Shown here in pieces: positions 39,807-49,581 of a DNA stretch of 64,000 nt (position 1 is its first letter; every line of letters begins with the position of its first letter). The DNA lies in assembly GCF_000203915.1 (NCBI RefSeq), contig NC_008390.1, positions 682,001 to 746,000 of the forward strand, read 5' to 3'. The position numbers and the translations under genes were made by a program. This stretch comes from Burkholderia ambifaria AMMD. GTDB taxonomy: Bacteria; Pseudomonadota; Gammaproteobacteria; Burkholderiales; Burkholderiaceae. The notes under the pieces are model-generated. The model was not told the DNA's origin, made no database searches, and saw only the letters and a list, made by a program, of their open reading frames with translations.

Positions 39807-40829
39807 ATGCTAGATCCTCGCGCACGAACCCTCCTGAAAACCCTGATCGAACGGTATATCGCCGACGGTCAGCCGGTCGGATCGCGCACGTTGTCCCGTT
39901 ACTCCGGGCTCGAGTTGAGCCCGGCAACGATCCGCAACGTGATGTCCGACCTGGAGGAGCTCGGCCTTGTGTCGAGCCCCCACACATCGGCCGGCCGCGT
40001 GCCGACGCCGCGCGGCTATCGCCTGTTCGTCGACACGATGCTGACGGTCGAGACGCCGATCGACGCCGAGGCCGTCGCGCGGCAAGTGCAGCACACGCTC
40101 CAGGCCGGCGAACCGCAGCAGCGGGTGGTGGCGGCCGCCGCGAGCGTGCTGTCGAACCTGTCGCAGTTCGCGGGCGTCGTGCTGACGCCGCGCCGCAGCC
40201 ACGTGTTCAAGCAGATCGAGTTCATGCGCCTGTCGGACAAGCGGATCCTGCTGATCATCGTCACGCCCGAGGGCGACGTGCAGAACCGGATGCTCGCGAC
40301 GCCGCGCGACTATTCGCCGTCGCAGCTGACCGAGGCATCCAACTACATCAACGCGCATTTCGCCGGGCTGTCGTTCGACGAGGTGCGCCGCCGCCTGCGC
40401 GACGAGATCGACCAGTTGCGCGGCGACATGACCACGCTGATGCATGCGGCCGTGACGGCCAGCACCGAGGTGCCCGATACCGAGGACACCGTGCTCATTT
40501 CCGGCGAGCGCAACCTGCTCGAAGTGGCGGATCTGTCGTCCGACATGGCACGGCTGCGCAAGTTGTTCGACGTGTTCGACCAAAAGACGGGCCTCCTGCA
40601 ACTGCTCGACGTGTCGAGCCACGCCCAGGGCGTGCAGATCTTCATCGGCGGCGAATCGACGCTCGTGCCGATCGAGGAGATGAGCGTCGTCACCGCACCC
40701 TACGAGGTGAACGGCCAGATCGTCGGCACGCTCGGCGTGATCGGCCCGACCCGCATGGCTTACAACCGCGTGATCCCGATCGTCGACATCACCGCGCGCC
40801 TGCTGTCGCTTACGCTGAGCCAGCAATAA
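39807..40829 (+). CDS. hrcA: Heat-inducible transcription repressor HrcA
   Basis: Binds CIRCE elements and represses chaperone operons. The 340-residue protein has the winged-helix N-terminus ([40 protein letters not shown]) and the C-terminal [20 protein letters not shown]. The start is placed at the conserved MLDPRA. No CIRCE inverted repeat (TTAGCACTC-N9-GAGTGCTAA) is visible before grpE, dnaK or dnaJ in this window, so HrcA's targets, probably groESL, are elsewhere. Confidence 0.95.
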   Translation: MLDPRARTLLKTLIERYIADGQPVGSRTLSRYSGLELSPATIRNVMSDLEELGLVSSPHTSAGRVPTPRGYRLFVDTMLTVETPIDAEAVARQVQHTLQAGEPQQRVVAAAASVLSNLSQFAGVVLTPRRSHVFKQIEFMRLSDKRILLIIVTPEGDVQNRMLATPRDYSPSQLTEASNYINAHFAGLSFDEVRRRLRDEIDQLRGDMTTLMHAAVTASTEVPDTEDTVLISGERNLLEVADLSSDMARLRKLFDVFDQKTGLLQLLDVSSHAQGVQIFIGGESTLVPIEEMSVVTAPYEVNGQIVGTLGVIGPTRMAYNRVIPIVDITARLLSLTLSQQ

Positions 40830-40966
40830 CCTGACCGGCACCGTCCCGCCATCGTGCCGCGGCGGCGCGCGCGCCGCCATTCGGCCGAACGGCCAGCCGA
40901 CCCGAGCGGGGCGGCCCGCTATAATTGAGAGCCGTCCGACTGCGTGCCCCGAGCACGTTCCTGCCC

Positions 40967-42031
40967 ATGCGTTTCGATCTTGAGCCGCCTTCGAGCGTCG
41001 CGGCCGCCCATCGTACCGGCGTGCTGCTGATCAATCTCGGCACGCCCGACGCCCCGACGCCGCGCGCGGTGCGGCGCTATCTGGCCGAATTCCTGTCGGA
41101 TCCTCGCGTCGTCGAAATCCCGCAGGTCGTCTGGCAGGTACTGCTGCGCACGCTGATCCTGCCGCTGCGCGGCCGCGCGTCCGCGAAGAAATACGCGGCC
41201 GTCTGGATGCCGGAGGGTTCGCCGCTGCGCGTCTACACCGAGCGGCAGACCGAGGGCGTGCGCCATCTGCTCGCATCGAACGCCTATCAGGTGACGGTCG
41301 ATTACGCGATGCGCTACGGCAGCCCGAACATTGCGCAGGCGCTCGCGCAGTTCAAGCGGGCGGGCGTCGAGCGCGTGCTGCTGATGCCGATGTATCCGCA
41401 ATACTCGGCGTCCACCACCGCGACGGCATTCGATGCCGCGTTCGCCGCGCTCGCGCGGATGCGCAACCAGCCGGAAGTGCGCACGGTGCGGCAGTACGCC
41501 GACCATCCGGCCTATATCCACGCGCTTGCCGAGCAGGTGCGCCAATACTGGGCGCAGCACGGCCGGCCCGATTTCGCGGCCGGCGACAAGCTCGTGCTGA
41601 GCTTTCACGGCGTGCCGAAACGCACGCTCGACCTGGGCGACCCCTATCACGACCAGTGCCAGCAGACGGGCGCGCTGCTGATGGCCGCGCTCGGGCTGTC
41701 GACGCTCGAATGCCGCGTGACGTTCCAGTCACGCTTCGGCAAGGCCGAATGGCTGCAGCCGTACACGGCGCCGACGCTGCGTGAGCTCGGCGCGGCCGGC
41801 GTGCGACGAGCAGATGTGTTCTGTCCCGGTTTTACGGCCGATTGCCTGGAGACGATCGAGGAAATCGGGATGGAGGTGCGCGACGAATTCATCGCGGGCG
41901 GCGGCCAGGCGTTCCACCGGATTCCATGCCTGAATGGCGCGCACGCATGGATCGGCGCGCTCGGCGAGATCGTCGCCGAGAATCTGCAGGGCTGGCCGGT
42001 GAAGGCCGCGCAGCCCGACATGGTGAACTGA
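40967..42031 (+). CDS. hemH: Ferrochelatase
   Basis: Inserts Fe2+ into protoporphyrin IX, the last step of haem synthesis. The 354-residue protein has [20 protein letters not shown], the catalytic His in [20 protein letters not shown], and the C-terminal [20 protein letters not shown]. The start [11 protein letters not shown] follows a weak ribosome-binding site; an in-frame ATG 14 codons earlier is not conserved-looking. Confidence 0.95.
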   Translation: MRFDLEPPSSVAAAHRTGVLLINLGTPDAPTPRAVRRYLAEFLSDPRVVEIPQVVWQVLLRTLILPLRGRASAKKYAAVWMPEGSPLRVYTERQTEGVRHLLASNAYQVTVDYAMRYGSPNIAQALAQFKRAGVERVLLMPMYPQYSASTTATAFDAAFAALARMRNQPEVRTVRQYADHPAYIHALAEQVRQYWAQHGRPDFAAGDKLVLSFHGVPKRTLDLGDPYHDQCQQTGALLMAALGLSTLECRVTFQSRFGKAEWLQPYTAPTLRELGAAGVRRADVFCPGFTADCLETIEEIGMEVRDEFIAGGGQAFHRIPCLNGAHAWIGALGEIVAENLQGWPVKAAQPDMVN

Positions 42032-42126
42032 AGGTGAACTGAAATGACGGCCCAGCCCCTATGCGCACTGCGTTCGCCGTTCGAGCGGGCGGTCGGTCGC
42101 GATGGGGCGGCACGGCGGAGGCTGGC

Positions 42127-42534
42127 ATGAATTACAAGATTTCGACGGAACCCGGCGCGCGGCTGCGCATCGACAAATGGCTGTGGGCGGCCCGCTTCTT
42201 CAAGACGCGCTCGCTCGCGTCCGACGCGGTCGACAAGGGGCACGTGAAGATCGGCGGCGCGGCGGTGAAGCCGGCGAAGGACGTGCGCGTCGGCGACGAG
42301 GTCGAGATTGCGATCGACGGTGTCGTCTGGCACATTGCCGTGCTGGGAATTTGCGACGTGCGCGGGCCGGCGAGCATCGCGCAGACGCTCTACGCGGAAA
42401 CGGAAGCCGGGCGCGTCGCGCGGCTCGCAGAACTGGAACGGCGCCGCACGTATCGGGAGCCGGCGGCGGAACTGCACGGCCGGCCGACCAAGCGTGACCG
42501 GCGCATCATCGACAGATTTTCGGGTGGAAGCTGA
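42127..42534 (+). CDS. hslR: Heat-shock protein 15 homologue, S4-domain RNA-binding protein
   Basis: Hsp15 rescues stalled 50S subunits carrying peptidyl-tRNA in E. coli. The 135-residue protein has an S4 domain starting LRIDKWLWAARFFKTRSLA (about 13-31) and a basic C-terminus (RPTKRDRRIIDRFSGG). GGAGG lies 7 nt before the chosen ATG. It is placed between hemH and the grpE-dnaK-dnaJ block, consistent with a heat-shock role. Its last 29 bp overlap a small gene on the other strand. Confidence 0.9.
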   Translation: MNYKISTEPGARLRIDKWLWAARFFKTRSLASDAVDKGHVKIGGAAVKPAKDVRVGDEVEIAIDGVVWHIAVLGICDVRGPASIAQTLYAETEAGRVARLAELERRRTYREPAAELHGRPTKRDRRIIDRFSGGS

Positions 42535-42667
42535 ACATCTGGTCGAACGTCGCCCGCGCGCTTCCGTATTCGGTCGTGCGGTCGGTGACGGCTCCGGACA
42601 GGCAGATGGTGGTGGTGCCGGCAATCAGTACCAGCGCGACCACCGATATGGCAAAGGTCAGTTTCAC
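42506..42667 (-). CDS. Small 53-residue protein with N-terminal hydrophobic/signal segment
   Basis: GTG start, reading MKLTFAISVVALVLIAGTTT, then ICLSGAVTDRTTEY, ending FSFHPKICR. The N-terminus (Lys then about 17 hydrophobic residues) looks like a signal peptide or single membrane anchor; the Cys at 23 is not in a good lipobox. GAGGCGAG precedes the GTG at suitable spacing. The gene is antisense to the last 29 bp of hslR. No family recognised. Evidence is the signal-like start plus ribosome-binding site; expression is unproven. Confidence 0.5.
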   Translation of the reverse strand: MKLTFAISVVALVLIAGTTTICLSGAVTDRTTEYGSARATFDQMFSFHPKICR

Positions 42668-42910
42668 GGTACTCGCCTCGTGGGACGGTTGAATGCGGCG
42701 CCAGGTGAATGTCAGGCGGCGGTCAGCTAGGGGTAAACACGCTTTCCGACGCTTGAGTTGGAGTGTAGTGCAGCCCCTCGAGCCGAGCTAGTACTAGTCA
42801 GGTAAGCGTTGTTACCGGTCGTTTCGTCCGGTTTGGCGGCAAATGCGCGCAATGGGGCGGCGCGCAGCGCGGTTGTTTCGCGGCATTGGCGAATGCCGGC
42901 GAATAACCCT

Positions 42911-42938
42911 CTTGAAGTCGCAGTTTTCGCCCTTATTT
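42911..42938 (+). promoter_or_regulatory. RpoH (sigma-32) promoter upstream of grpE
   Basis: CTTGAAG (42911-42917) and CCCTTATTT (42930-42938) with 12 bp between resemble the sigma-32 consensus CTTGAAA / CCCCATNT. The grpE ATG lies 82 nt downstream. A weaker CTTGAG / CCCCTC pair is also visible near 42745-42780. The rest of the 353-bp gap between the small gene and grpE holds no gene I can support. Confidence 0.65.
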
Positions 42939-43020
42939 GCACCATGAATGTGCGGTGCCGCCGGGTATACGGTCCGGCGGTTGCCGATTTGGCTTCAACC
43001 TCTAATCGACTTTCAGCGAC

Positions 43021-43566
43021 ATGGAAAACACGCAAGAGAACCCGGCTACCCCATCGGCCGATGACATCGGCAGCGAGAAGCAGGCGGCGCAAGGCGCTGC
43101 TCCCGCCGCCGAAGCAGCCGACGCGGCGCTCGCGGAGGCTCAAGCCAAGGTCGCCGAGCTGCAGGAGAGCTATCTCCGGGCGAAGGCCGAGACGGAGAAC
43201 GTCCGCCGCCGCGCGCAGGACGACGTCTCGAAGGCGCACAAGTTTGCGATCGAGAGCTTCGCCGAGCACCTGCTGCCGGTGCTGGACAGCCTCGAAGCGG
43301 CCGTCGGCGACACGTCCGGCGACATCACGAAGGTGCGCGAAGGCGTCGAACTGACGCTGCGCCAGTTGACGAGCGCGCTCGAGAAGGGCCGCGTCGTCGC
43401 GATCAACCCGGTTGGCGAGAAGTTCGATCCGCACCAGCACCAGGCGATTTCGATGGTGCCGGCCGAGCAGGAGCCGAACACCGTCGTGACGGTTCTGCAA
43501 AAGGGCTACATGATCGCCGACCGCGTGCTGCGCCCGGCGCTCGTCACGGTCGCCCAGCCGAAGTAA
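43021..43566 (+). CDS. grpE: Nucleotide exchange factor GrpE
   Basis: Releases ADP from DnaK. The 181-residue protein has an acidic, Ala-rich N-terminal tail ([20 protein letters not shown]), a long coiled coil ([20 protein letters not shown] and [20 protein letters not shown]) and the conserved beta-domain [20 protein letters not shown] with [18 protein letters not shown]. No clear Shine-Dalgarno is seen before this ATG. First gene of the grpE-trx-dnaK-dnaJ block behind an RpoH-like promoter. Confidence 0.96.
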   Translation: MENTQENPATPSADDIGSEKQAAQGAAPAAEAADAALAEAQAKVAELQESYLRAKAETENVRRRAQDDVSKAHKFAIESFAEHLLPVLDSLEAAVGDTSGDITKVREGVELTLRQLTSALEKGRVVAINPVGEKFDPHQHQAISMVPAEQEPNTVVTVLQKGYMIADRVLRPALVTVAQPK

Positions 43567-43576
43567 GGCTGCCGCG

Positions 43577-44017
43577 ATGATTCCCGCCGGCGTCGATCCG
43601 GCCGCGTTCAACGCGTTCGACATGCAGGCGCTGGCGCCCGACACGTTCGACGCCGGTGTCGCCGGCGCCGGCGACGCGCTCGCCGTGGTGTTCTTCTGGG
43701 GCGTCGACTGCTTCAATTGCGAGATCGCGAAGAAGGCGATGCTCGCCCAGCCGGACCCGATCCGTGCGCTGGGCCTGAAGTGGTTCCACTGCAACGTGTA
43801 CGAATACCCAGAGCTTGGGCGCCGCTTCGGCCTGCACGGCGTGCCGACGTGGTTCTTCTTCCACCGCGGCAAGCGGCTCGGCCGCGCGACCGGCTGGCAT
43901 GGCCTCGCACAGTTCCAGGCGGCGGTGTCGGCGGCGCGCGCGAAGTTCGCCGCGGCCGGCGCGCAGCCCGCGGAGCCCGACGGCGGCCTGCACGATCCAG
44001 CTACCGGCGGCGATTGA
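43577..44017 (+). CDS. Thioredoxin-like protein with CFNC motif
   Basis: The 146-residue protein has a thioredoxin fold: VVFFWGVDCFNCEIAKKAML carries the redox motif Cys45-Phe-Asn-Cys48, and GVPTWFFFHRGKRLGRATGW supplies the cis-Pro loop and following strand. The CFNC active site is unusual; classical thioredoxin has CGPC. There is no signal peptide, so it is cytoplasmic. It starts 10 bp after grpE and precedes dnaK, so it should be heat-induced with the chaperones. The substrate is unknown; a disulphide reductase partnering the chaperones is a plausible inference. Confidence 0.85.
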   Translation: MIPAGVDPAAFNAFDMQALAPDTFDAGVAGAGDALAVVFFWGVDCFNCEIAKKAMLAQPDPIRALGLKWFHCNVYEYPELGRRFGLHGVPTWFFFHRGKRLGRATGWHGLAQFQAAVSAARAKFAAAGAQPAEPDGGLHDPATGGD

Positions 44018-44048
44018 AAAAATTTAATATCCGCATCGCTGGGCGGGT

Positions 44049-44076
44049 CTTGAAAACGGGCCGGCCGGACGCATTT
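44049..44076 (+). promoter_or_regulatory. RpoH (sigma-32) promoter upstream of dnaK
   Basis: A perfect CTTGAAA -35 (44049-44055) and ACGCATTT as -10 (44069-44076) are separated by 13 bp, about 88 nt before the dnaK ATG. It would give dnaK-dnaJ a heat-shock promoter independent of grpE. Confidence 0.6.
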
Positions 44077-44099
44077 CGGGAACAGAGTTGAATTCAGGC

Positions 44100-44133
44100 G
44101 CGCGAAACCGCCCAAAAACGCGGGGTTTCGCGC
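44100..44133 (+). other. Stem-loop in the dnaK 5' untranslated region
   Basis: GCGCGAAACC (44100-44109) and GGTTTCGCGC (44124-44133) form a perfect 10-bp stem with a 14-nt loop, 30 nt before the dnaK ATG and just before the Shine-Dalgarno GGAG/AGGA. There is no T-run, so it is not a terminator; a role in mRNA stability or thermosensing is speculative. Confidence 0.5.
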
Positions 44134-44163
44134 AGCAAACAAGCATTTCTGGAGATTAGGAAA

Positions 44164-46116
44164 ATGGGAAAGATCATCGGTATTGACCTCGGCACCACGA
44201 ACTCGTGCGTCGCCATCATGGAAGGCAACCAGGTCAAGGTCATCGAGAACTCGGAAGGCACGCGCACGACGCCGTCGATCATCGCCTACATGGACGATAA
44301 CGAAGTGCTCGTCGGCGCGCCGGCCAAGCGTCAGTCCGTGACCAACCCGCGGAACACGCTGTTCGCCGTGAAGCGCCTGATCGGCCGCCGCTTCGAGGAG
44401 AAGGAAGTCCAGAAGGACATCGGCCTGATGCCGTACGCGATCATCAAGGCCGACAACGGCGACGCATGGGTCGAAGCGCACGGCGAGAAGCTCGCGCCGC
44501 CGCAGGTTTCGGCGGAAGTGCTGCGCAAGATGAAGAAGACGGCCGAAGACTACCTCGGCGAGCCGGTCACGGAAGCCGTGATCACGGTGCCGGCGTACTT
44601 CAACGACAGCCAGCGCCAGGCGACCAAGGACGCCGGCCGCATCGCGGGCCTCGAAGTCAAGCGGATCATCAACGAGCCGACCGCGGCCGCGCTCGCATTC
44701 GGCCTCGACAAGGCCGAGAAGGGCGACCGCAAGATCGCCGTGTATGACCTTGGCGGCGGCACGTTCGACGTGTCGATCATCGAGATCGCGGACGTCGACG
44801 GCGAAATGCAGTTCGAAGTGCTGTCGACCAACGGCGACACGTTCCTCGGCGGCGAGGACTTCGACCAGCGCATCATCGATTACATCATCGGCGAGTTCAA
44901 GAAGGAGCAGGGCGTCGACCTGTCGAAGGACGTGCTCGCACTGCAGCGCCTGAAGGAAGCGGCCGAAAAGGCGAAGATCGAGCTGTCGTCGAGCCAGCAG
45001 ACCGAAATCAACCTGCCGTACATCACGGCCGACGCATCGGGTCCGAAGCACTTGAACCTGAAGATCACCCGCGCGAAGCTGGAAGCGCTGGTCGAGGACC
45101 TCGTCGAGCGCACGATCGAACCGTGCCGCATCGCGATCAAGGACGCCGGCGTCAAGGTGTCGGACATCGACGACGTGATCCTGGTCGGCGGCCAGACCCG
45201 CATGCCGAAGGTGCAGGAGAAGGTGAAGGAGTTCTTCGGCAAGGATCCGCGCCGTGACGTGAACCCGGACGAAGCCGTCGCGGTGGGCGCGGCGATCCAG
45301 GGCCAGGTGCTGTCGGGCGACCGCAAGGACGTGCTGCTGCTCGACGTGACCCCGCTGTCGCTCGGTATCGAGACGCTCGGCGGCGTGATGACGAAGATGA
45401 TCAGCAAGAACACGACGATCCCGACGAAGCACGCACAGGTGTATTCGACGGCGGACGACAACCAGTCGGCCGTGACGATCAAGGTGTTCCAGGGCGAACG
45501 CGAGATGGCGGCAGGCAACAAGCTGCTCGGCGAGTTCAACCTCGAAGGCATCCCGCCGTCGCCGCGCGGCGTGCCGCAGATCGAAGTGACCTTCGACATC
45601 GACGCGAACGGCATCCTGCACGTCGGCGCGAAGGACAAGGCGACCGGCAAGGAAAACAAGATCACGATCAAGGCGAACTCGGGCCTGACCGACGCCGAAA
45701 TCGATCAAATGATCAAGGACGCGGAAGCGAACGCAGCGGAAGACCACAAGCTGCGCGAGCTGGCTGATTCGCGCAACCAGGGCGACGCGCTGGTCCACAG
45801 CACGAAGAAGGCGCTCACCGAGTACGGCGACAAGCTGGACGCGGGCGAGAAGGAAAAGATCGAAGCGGCGCTGAAGTCGCTCGAGGACGCGCTGAAGGAT
45901 ACGTCGGCCGACAAGGCGGCGATCGACGCGAAGGTCGAGGAACTCGGTCAGGTTTCGCAGAAGCTCGGTGAAAAGATGTACGCCGACATGCAGGCGCAGC
46001 AGGCCGGTGCGGCCGGCGCGGCGGGTGCAGCGGAAGGCGCGGCCCACGCGGGTGGTGCGCAGCAGGCCGCCGACGACGTCGTCGACGCCGAGTTCAAGGA
46101 AGTGAAGAAGGACTAA
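44164..46116 (+). CDS. dnaK: Hsp70 chaperone DnaK
   Basis: ATP-dependent folding chaperone, 650 residues. N-terminal ATPase motifs [20 protein letters not shown] and [20 protein letters not shown], the linker region [19 protein letters not shown], and the substrate-binding domain ending in the Gly/Ala-rich tail and EFKEVKKD are all present. Fed by its own RpoH-like promoter and by read-through from grpE-trx. A 253-bp gap containing a GC-rich hairpin separates it from dnaJ. Confidence 0.98.
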   Translation: MGKIIGIDLGTTNSCVAIMEGNQVKVIENSEGTRTTPSIIAYMDDNEVLVGAPAKRQSVTNPRNTLFAVKRLIGRRFEEKEVQKDIGLMPYAIIKADNGDAWVEAHGEKLAPPQVSAEVLRKMKKTAEDYLGEPVTEAVITVPAYFNDSQRQATKDAGRIAGLEVKRIINEPTAAALAFGLDKAEKGDRKIAVYDLGGGTFDVSIIEIADVDGEMQFEVLSTNGDTFLGGEDFDQRIIDYIIGEFKKEQGVDLSKDVLALQRLKEAAEKAKIELSSSQQTEINLPYITADASGPKHLNLKITRAKLEALVEDLVERTIEPCRIAIKDAGVKVSDIDDVILVGGQTRMPKVQEKVKEFFGKDPRRDVNPDEAVAVGAAIQGQVLSGDRKDVLLLDVTPLSLGIETLGGVMTKMISKNTTIPTKHAQVYSTADDNQSAVTIKVFQGEREMAAGNKLLGEFNLEGIPPSPRGVPQIEVTFDIDANGILHVGAKDKATGKENKITIKANSGLTDAEIDQMIKDAEANAAEDHKLRELADSRNQGDALVHSTKKALTEYGDKLDAGEKEKIEAALKSLEDALKDTSADKAAIDAKVEELGQVSQKLGEKMYADMQAQQAGAAGAAGAAEGAAHAGGAQQAADDVVDAEFKEVKKD

Positions 46117-46139
46117 GCCAGGTTGCCATGGCACCGCAC

Positions 46140-46162
46140 GCCGCGCGCGATATGCGCGCGGC
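46140..46162. other. GC-rich stem-loop after dnaK
   Basis: GCCGCGCGC-GATAT-GCGCGCGGC (46140-46148 with 46154-46162) starts 23 nt after the dnaK stop and lacks a T-run. It may attenuate or stabilise the dnaK mRNA 3' end ahead of dnaJ; such processing is common in dnaK-dnaJ operons. Confidence 0.4.
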
Positions 46163-46369
46163 GCGGTTGAACAGCGGTCTGTCTTTCCCTTCCGGATGGC
46201 CGGATCGACTCCACGCCTGGCGGGCTTCGCGGCCCTCCGGGCACATTTGTTTTTTGGCGGGTGCTGCGCGAGCCGTCCGCGGACGGCGCAGCGCCAGACG
46301 AGTCGAGAGACTTTACTGCGGGCGAAAGGAGCCGCCGCGCGTGCGACGCGCGAAGGCACATGAATCGAT

Positions 46370-47506
46370 ATGGCGAAACGGGATTACTACGAGGTTCTGG
46401 GCGTCGCGAAGAACGCGAGCGACGACGAAATCAAGAAGGCATATCGCAAGCTTGCGATGAAGTATCACCCTGACCGCAATCCGGACAGCAAGGATGCGGA
46501 AGAGCATTTCAAGGAGGCGAAGGAAGCCTATGAAATGCTGTCGGACGGCCAGAAGCGGGCGGCGTACGACCAGTACGGCCACGCGGGCGTCGATCCGAAC
46601 ATGGGCGGTGCGGGCGGCCAGGGTTTCGGCGGTTTCGCGGATGCGTTCGGCGATATCTTCGGCGACATCTTCGGCCAGGCCGCGGGCGGTGCCGCGCGCG
46701 GCGGCCGCGGCGGCCCGCAGGTGTATCGCGGCGCCGACCTGCGCTACAGCATGGAAATCACGCTCGAGCAGGCCGCGCACGGCTACGACACGCAGATTCG
46801 CGTGCCGAGCTGGGTGTCGTGCGAAGTCTGTCACGGCTCGGGCGCGAAGCCCGGCACGAAGCCGGAAACCTGCCCGACCTGTCACGGCCAGGGCACGGTG
46901 CGCATGTCGCAGGGCTTCTTCAGCATCCAGCAGACCTGTCCGAAGTGCCACGGCACCGGCACCTACATCCCGGAACCGTGCGTGCACTGCCACGGGTCGG
47001 GCAAGGTGAAGGAAACCAAGACGCTGGAAGTGAAGATTCCGGCCGGCATCGACGACGGAATGCGGATCCGCTCGGCCGGCAACGGCGAGCCCGGCATCAA
47101 CGGCGGGCCGCCGGGCGATCTGTACGTCGAGATCCACATCAAGCCGCATTCGGTGTTCGAGCGCGACGGCGACGATCTGCACTGCCAGATGCCGATCCCG
47201 TTCACGACCGCCGCACTCGGCGGCGAGATCGAGGTGCCGACGCTGGCCGGCCGCGCGTCGTTCCCGGTGCCGGAAGGCACGCAGTCGGGCAAGACGTTCC
47301 GCCTGCGCGGCAAGGGCATCAAGGGTTTGCGTTCGAGCATCGCGGGCGATCTGTACGTACACGTGCAGGTCGAGACGCCCGTGAAGCTGACCGACCAGCA
47401 GCGCGACCTGCTCAAGCAGTTCGAGAAGTCGCTGGCCGAGGGCGGTGCGCGTCACAGCCCGCAGAGCAAGAGCTGGTTCGACCGGGTGAAGAGCTTCTTC
47501 GAGTAA
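46370..47506 (+). CDS. dnaJ: Hsp40 co-chaperone DnaJ
   Basis: Stimulates DnaK ATPase and delivers substrates. The 378-residue protein has the J domain with YHPDRNPD (HPD at about 33-35), a Gly/Phe-rich linker ([20 protein letters not shown]), four CxxCxGxG zinc repeats ([32 protein letters not shown]) and the C-terminal substrate domains. Four bases separate its stop from pabBC, suggesting a shared transcript. Confidence 0.97.
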   Translation: MAKRDYYEVLGVAKNASDDEIKKAYRKLAMKYHPDRNPDSKDAEEHFKEAKEAYEMLSDGQKRAAYDQYGHAGVDPNMGGAGGQGFGGFADAFGDIFGDIFGQAAGGAARGGRGGPQVYRGADLRYSMEITLEQAAHGYDTQIRVPSWVSCEVCHGSGAKPGTKPETCPTCHGQGTVRMSQGFFSIQQTCPKCHGTGTYIPEPCVHCHGSGKVKETKTLEVKIPAGIDDGMRIRSAGNGEPGINGGPPGDLYVEIHIKPHSVFERDGDDLHCQMPIPFTTAALGGEIEVPTLAGRASFPVPEGTQSGKTFRLRGKGIKGLRSSIAGDLYVHVQVETPVKLTDQQRDLLKQFEKSLAEGGARHSPQSKSWFDRVKSFFE

Positions 47507-47510
47507 CGGC

Positions 47511-49430
47511 ATGACTGAAGGCAACGAGAGCGCGTCATTCGCGCTCTTGGACGATTGCGACTCGACCGCGGTTGCGCGGTCGAGTCGTTTGTATTCCGGT
47601 TTCGTGCGCGAACGCGTCTGCACGGATCCGGCGCGGCTCGACGAAGTCGATGCGGCGGTGGCGCAGGACTTGCGCGACGGGCTGCATGCGGTGGTCGTCG
47701 GCGATTACGAATTCGGACGCAATCTGGAAAGAGCGCAGCCGGGCCATGCCCCGCTGCGCTTTTTGCTGTATGCGCGCTGCGAGCGCCTGTCGCGCGACGA
47801 AGTCGACGCGTGGCTCGCGCAGCAGGATGGCGGCGGCGCGCCGTCGATCGCGGGCGTCGCCCACGTCGCGAAGAGCGTGTCGCGCGATGTGTTCGACGCG
47901 GCGATCGCCGCCGTGCACGAAGCACTGCGCGCGGGCGACTCGTACCAGATCAACTATACGTACCGGCTGAATTTCGACATGTTCGGCACGCCGACCGCGC
48001 TGTACCGGCGGCTGCGCGCGCGGCAGCCCGTGCGTTACGGCGCGCTGATCGCGCTGCCTTGCGGCGCGTGGGTCGTGTCGTGCTCGCCGGAGCTGTTCGT
48101 CGAGAAGCACGGCGACGTGCTGCGCGCGCGGCCGATGAAGGGCACCGCGCCGCGCTCGGCCGATCCGCGTGACGATGCGGCGGCGGCCGCGTTCCTCGCG
48201 AACGATCCGAAGAACCGCGCGGAAAACGTGATGATCGTCGACTTGCTGCGCAACGACGTGTCGCGGATCGCGCGCACGGGCACTGTCAAGGTGCCGGCGC
48301 TGTTCTCGGTCGAGCCGTATGCGTCGGTATGGCAGATGACGTCGACGGTCGAGGCCGGCTGGCGCGACGGGACGACGTTCGCGCAGATGCTGCGCGCGCT
48401 GTTTCCGTGCGGATCGATCACCGGTGCGCCGAAGCACAAGACGATGGAACTGATCGACGCGATAGAGTCGACGCCGCGCGGCCTCTATACGGGCGCGATC
48501 GGCTGGCTCGATGCGCGGAAGGAAGATCAGTCGACAGGCGATGCGGGCCCGGGCGGCATGGCCGGCTGCGGCGATTTCTGCCTGTCGGTCGCGATCCGGA
48601 CGCTCACGCTCGATGCGGTCGGTATCGATGCTATCGCAACGGTCGGCGCGCGCGACGCGGCGGCTCGCCGGGCCGGCCGGCGGCGCGGCACGATGGGGGT
48701 CGGCGCGGGCATCGTGCTCGACAGCGTGGCCGCCGACGAATATGCGGAGTGTGAATTGAAAGCACGATTCCTGACCGACGCCGATCCCGGCTTCCAGTTG
48801 TTCGAAACCATGGCGGCCACCCGTGCGGACGGCGTCCGGCATCTCGAGCGCCATCTCGCCCGGCTGCAGGGCAGCGCGGATGCGTTCGGCTTCCGCCTCG
48901 ACGCCGACGCGTTGCGTCGCGAGGTCGACGCGCGCTGCGCGGCGCTCGACGGCGATGGCCCGTACCGGATGAAGCTCGCGCTCGCGAAGGACGCCGCGGT
49001 CGAGATCACGGCCGCGCCGCTGAAGCCGCTGCCTGCGGGGCCGGTCGGCGTGATGCTGGCGTCCGAGCACGGCTTTGCGCCGACCCGCACCGACGATGCG
49101 CTGCTGCTGCACAAGACCACGCGCCGTGCGGAATACGACCGTGCATGGCAGGCGGCGGAAGCGCTCGGCGGCTTCGACATGCTGTTCGTCAACGAGCGCG
49201 GCGAGGTGACGGAAGGCGGGCGCTCGAACCTGTTCGTGAAGCTCGACGGCCAGTGGGTGACGCCGCCGCTGGCGAGTGGCGTGTTGCCGGGCGTGATGCG
49301 CGGCGTGCTGCTCGACGACCGCGCGTTCGGCGCGGTGGAGCGTATCGTCACGCGTGACGACCTTGCGCGCGCGCAAGCGCTGCTGCTGACCAACGCGCTG
49401 CGTGGCGCGCTCGACGCGGTATTGACATGA
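47511..49430 (+). CDS. pabBC: Fused aminodeoxychorismate synthase (PabB) and lyase (PabC)
   Basis: A bifunctional 639-residue enzyme making p-aminobenzoate for folate. The PabB half (1-about 415) has DSYQINYTYRLNFD, the active-site lysine motif RPMKGTAPRSAD (about 207-218), KNRAENVMIVDLLRNDVSRI and GSITGAPK (about 302). The PabC half (from about 420, DPGFQLFETMAATRADGVRH) is a class IV PLP transaminase fold with lysine in LLLHKTTRRAEYDRAW (about 533) and NERGEVTEGGRSNLFVK. The glutamine amidotransferase PabA is not adjacent. Sits 4 bp after dnaJ. Confidence 0.93.
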   Translation: MTEGNESASFALLDDCDSTAVARSSRLYSGFVRERVCTDPARLDEVDAAVAQDLRDGLHAVVVGDYEFGRNLERAQPGHAPLRFLLYARCERLSRDEVDAWLAQQDGGGAPSIAGVAHVAKSVSRDVFDAAIAAVHEALRAGDSYQINYTYRLNFDMFGTPTALYRRLRARQPVRYGALIALPCGAWVVSCSPELFVEKHGDVLRARPMKGTAPRSADPRDDAAAAAFLANDPKNRAENVMIVDLLRNDVSRIARTGTVKVPALFSVEPYASVWQMTSTVEAGWRDGTTFAQMLRALFPCGSITGAPKHKTMELIDAIESTPRGLYTGAIGWLDARKEDQSTGDAGPGGMAGCGDFCLSVAIRTLTLDAVGIDAIATVGARDAAARRAGRRRGTMGVGAGIVLDSVAADEYAECELKARFLTDADPGFQLFETMAATRADGVRHLERHLARLQGSADAFGFRLDADALRREVDARCAALDGDGPYRMKLALAKDAAVEITAAPLKPLPAGPVGVMLASEHGFAPTRTDDALLLHKTTRRAEYDRAWQAAEALGGFDMLFVNERGEVTEGGRSNLFVKLDGQWVTPPLASGVLPGVMRGVLLDDRAFGAVERIVTRDDLARAQALLLTNALRGALDAVLT

Positions 49431-49500
49431 CGCACTGAGGGTTCGGGCAGCGTGCCCGAAGGACCGGTGCCGCACACCTTCGGCAACCGGGCGTCCAGAC

Positions 49501-49541
49501 AAAAAAGCGCGGCACCCCACAAAGGGTGCCGCGCTTTTTTT
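49501..49541. terminator. Bidirectional terminator between pabBC and panB
   Basis: GCGCGGCACCC and GGGTGCCGCGC form an 11-bp stem (49507-49517 with 49524-49534), flanked by six A on the left and seven T on the right. It serves both converging genes and is one of the strongest terminators in the window. Confidence 0.9.
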
Positions 49542-49581
49542 GCATCGAGACGACGCCGGCGAACGAGTCGCCGGCCGCGCG

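Noticed and set aside
42740..42800. Second RpoH-like box (CTTGAG / CCCCTC) upstream of grpE
   Set aside because: The -10 part is poor and the CTTGAAG/CCCTTATTT pair closer to grpE is a better match; only mentioned, not called.
42727..46359. A 1210-codon open frame on the minus strand opposite grpE, the thioredoxin-like gene and dnaK
   Set aside because: It is antisense to highly conserved genes; its product is His/Arg/Asp/Val-rich low-complexity sequence typical of the complement of GC-rich codons, with no domains.
46128..46460. A 110-codon open frame between dnaK and dnaJ
   Set aside because: Overlaps the dnaJ start by about 90 bp in another frame, has no Shine-Dalgarno and no recognisable domain.
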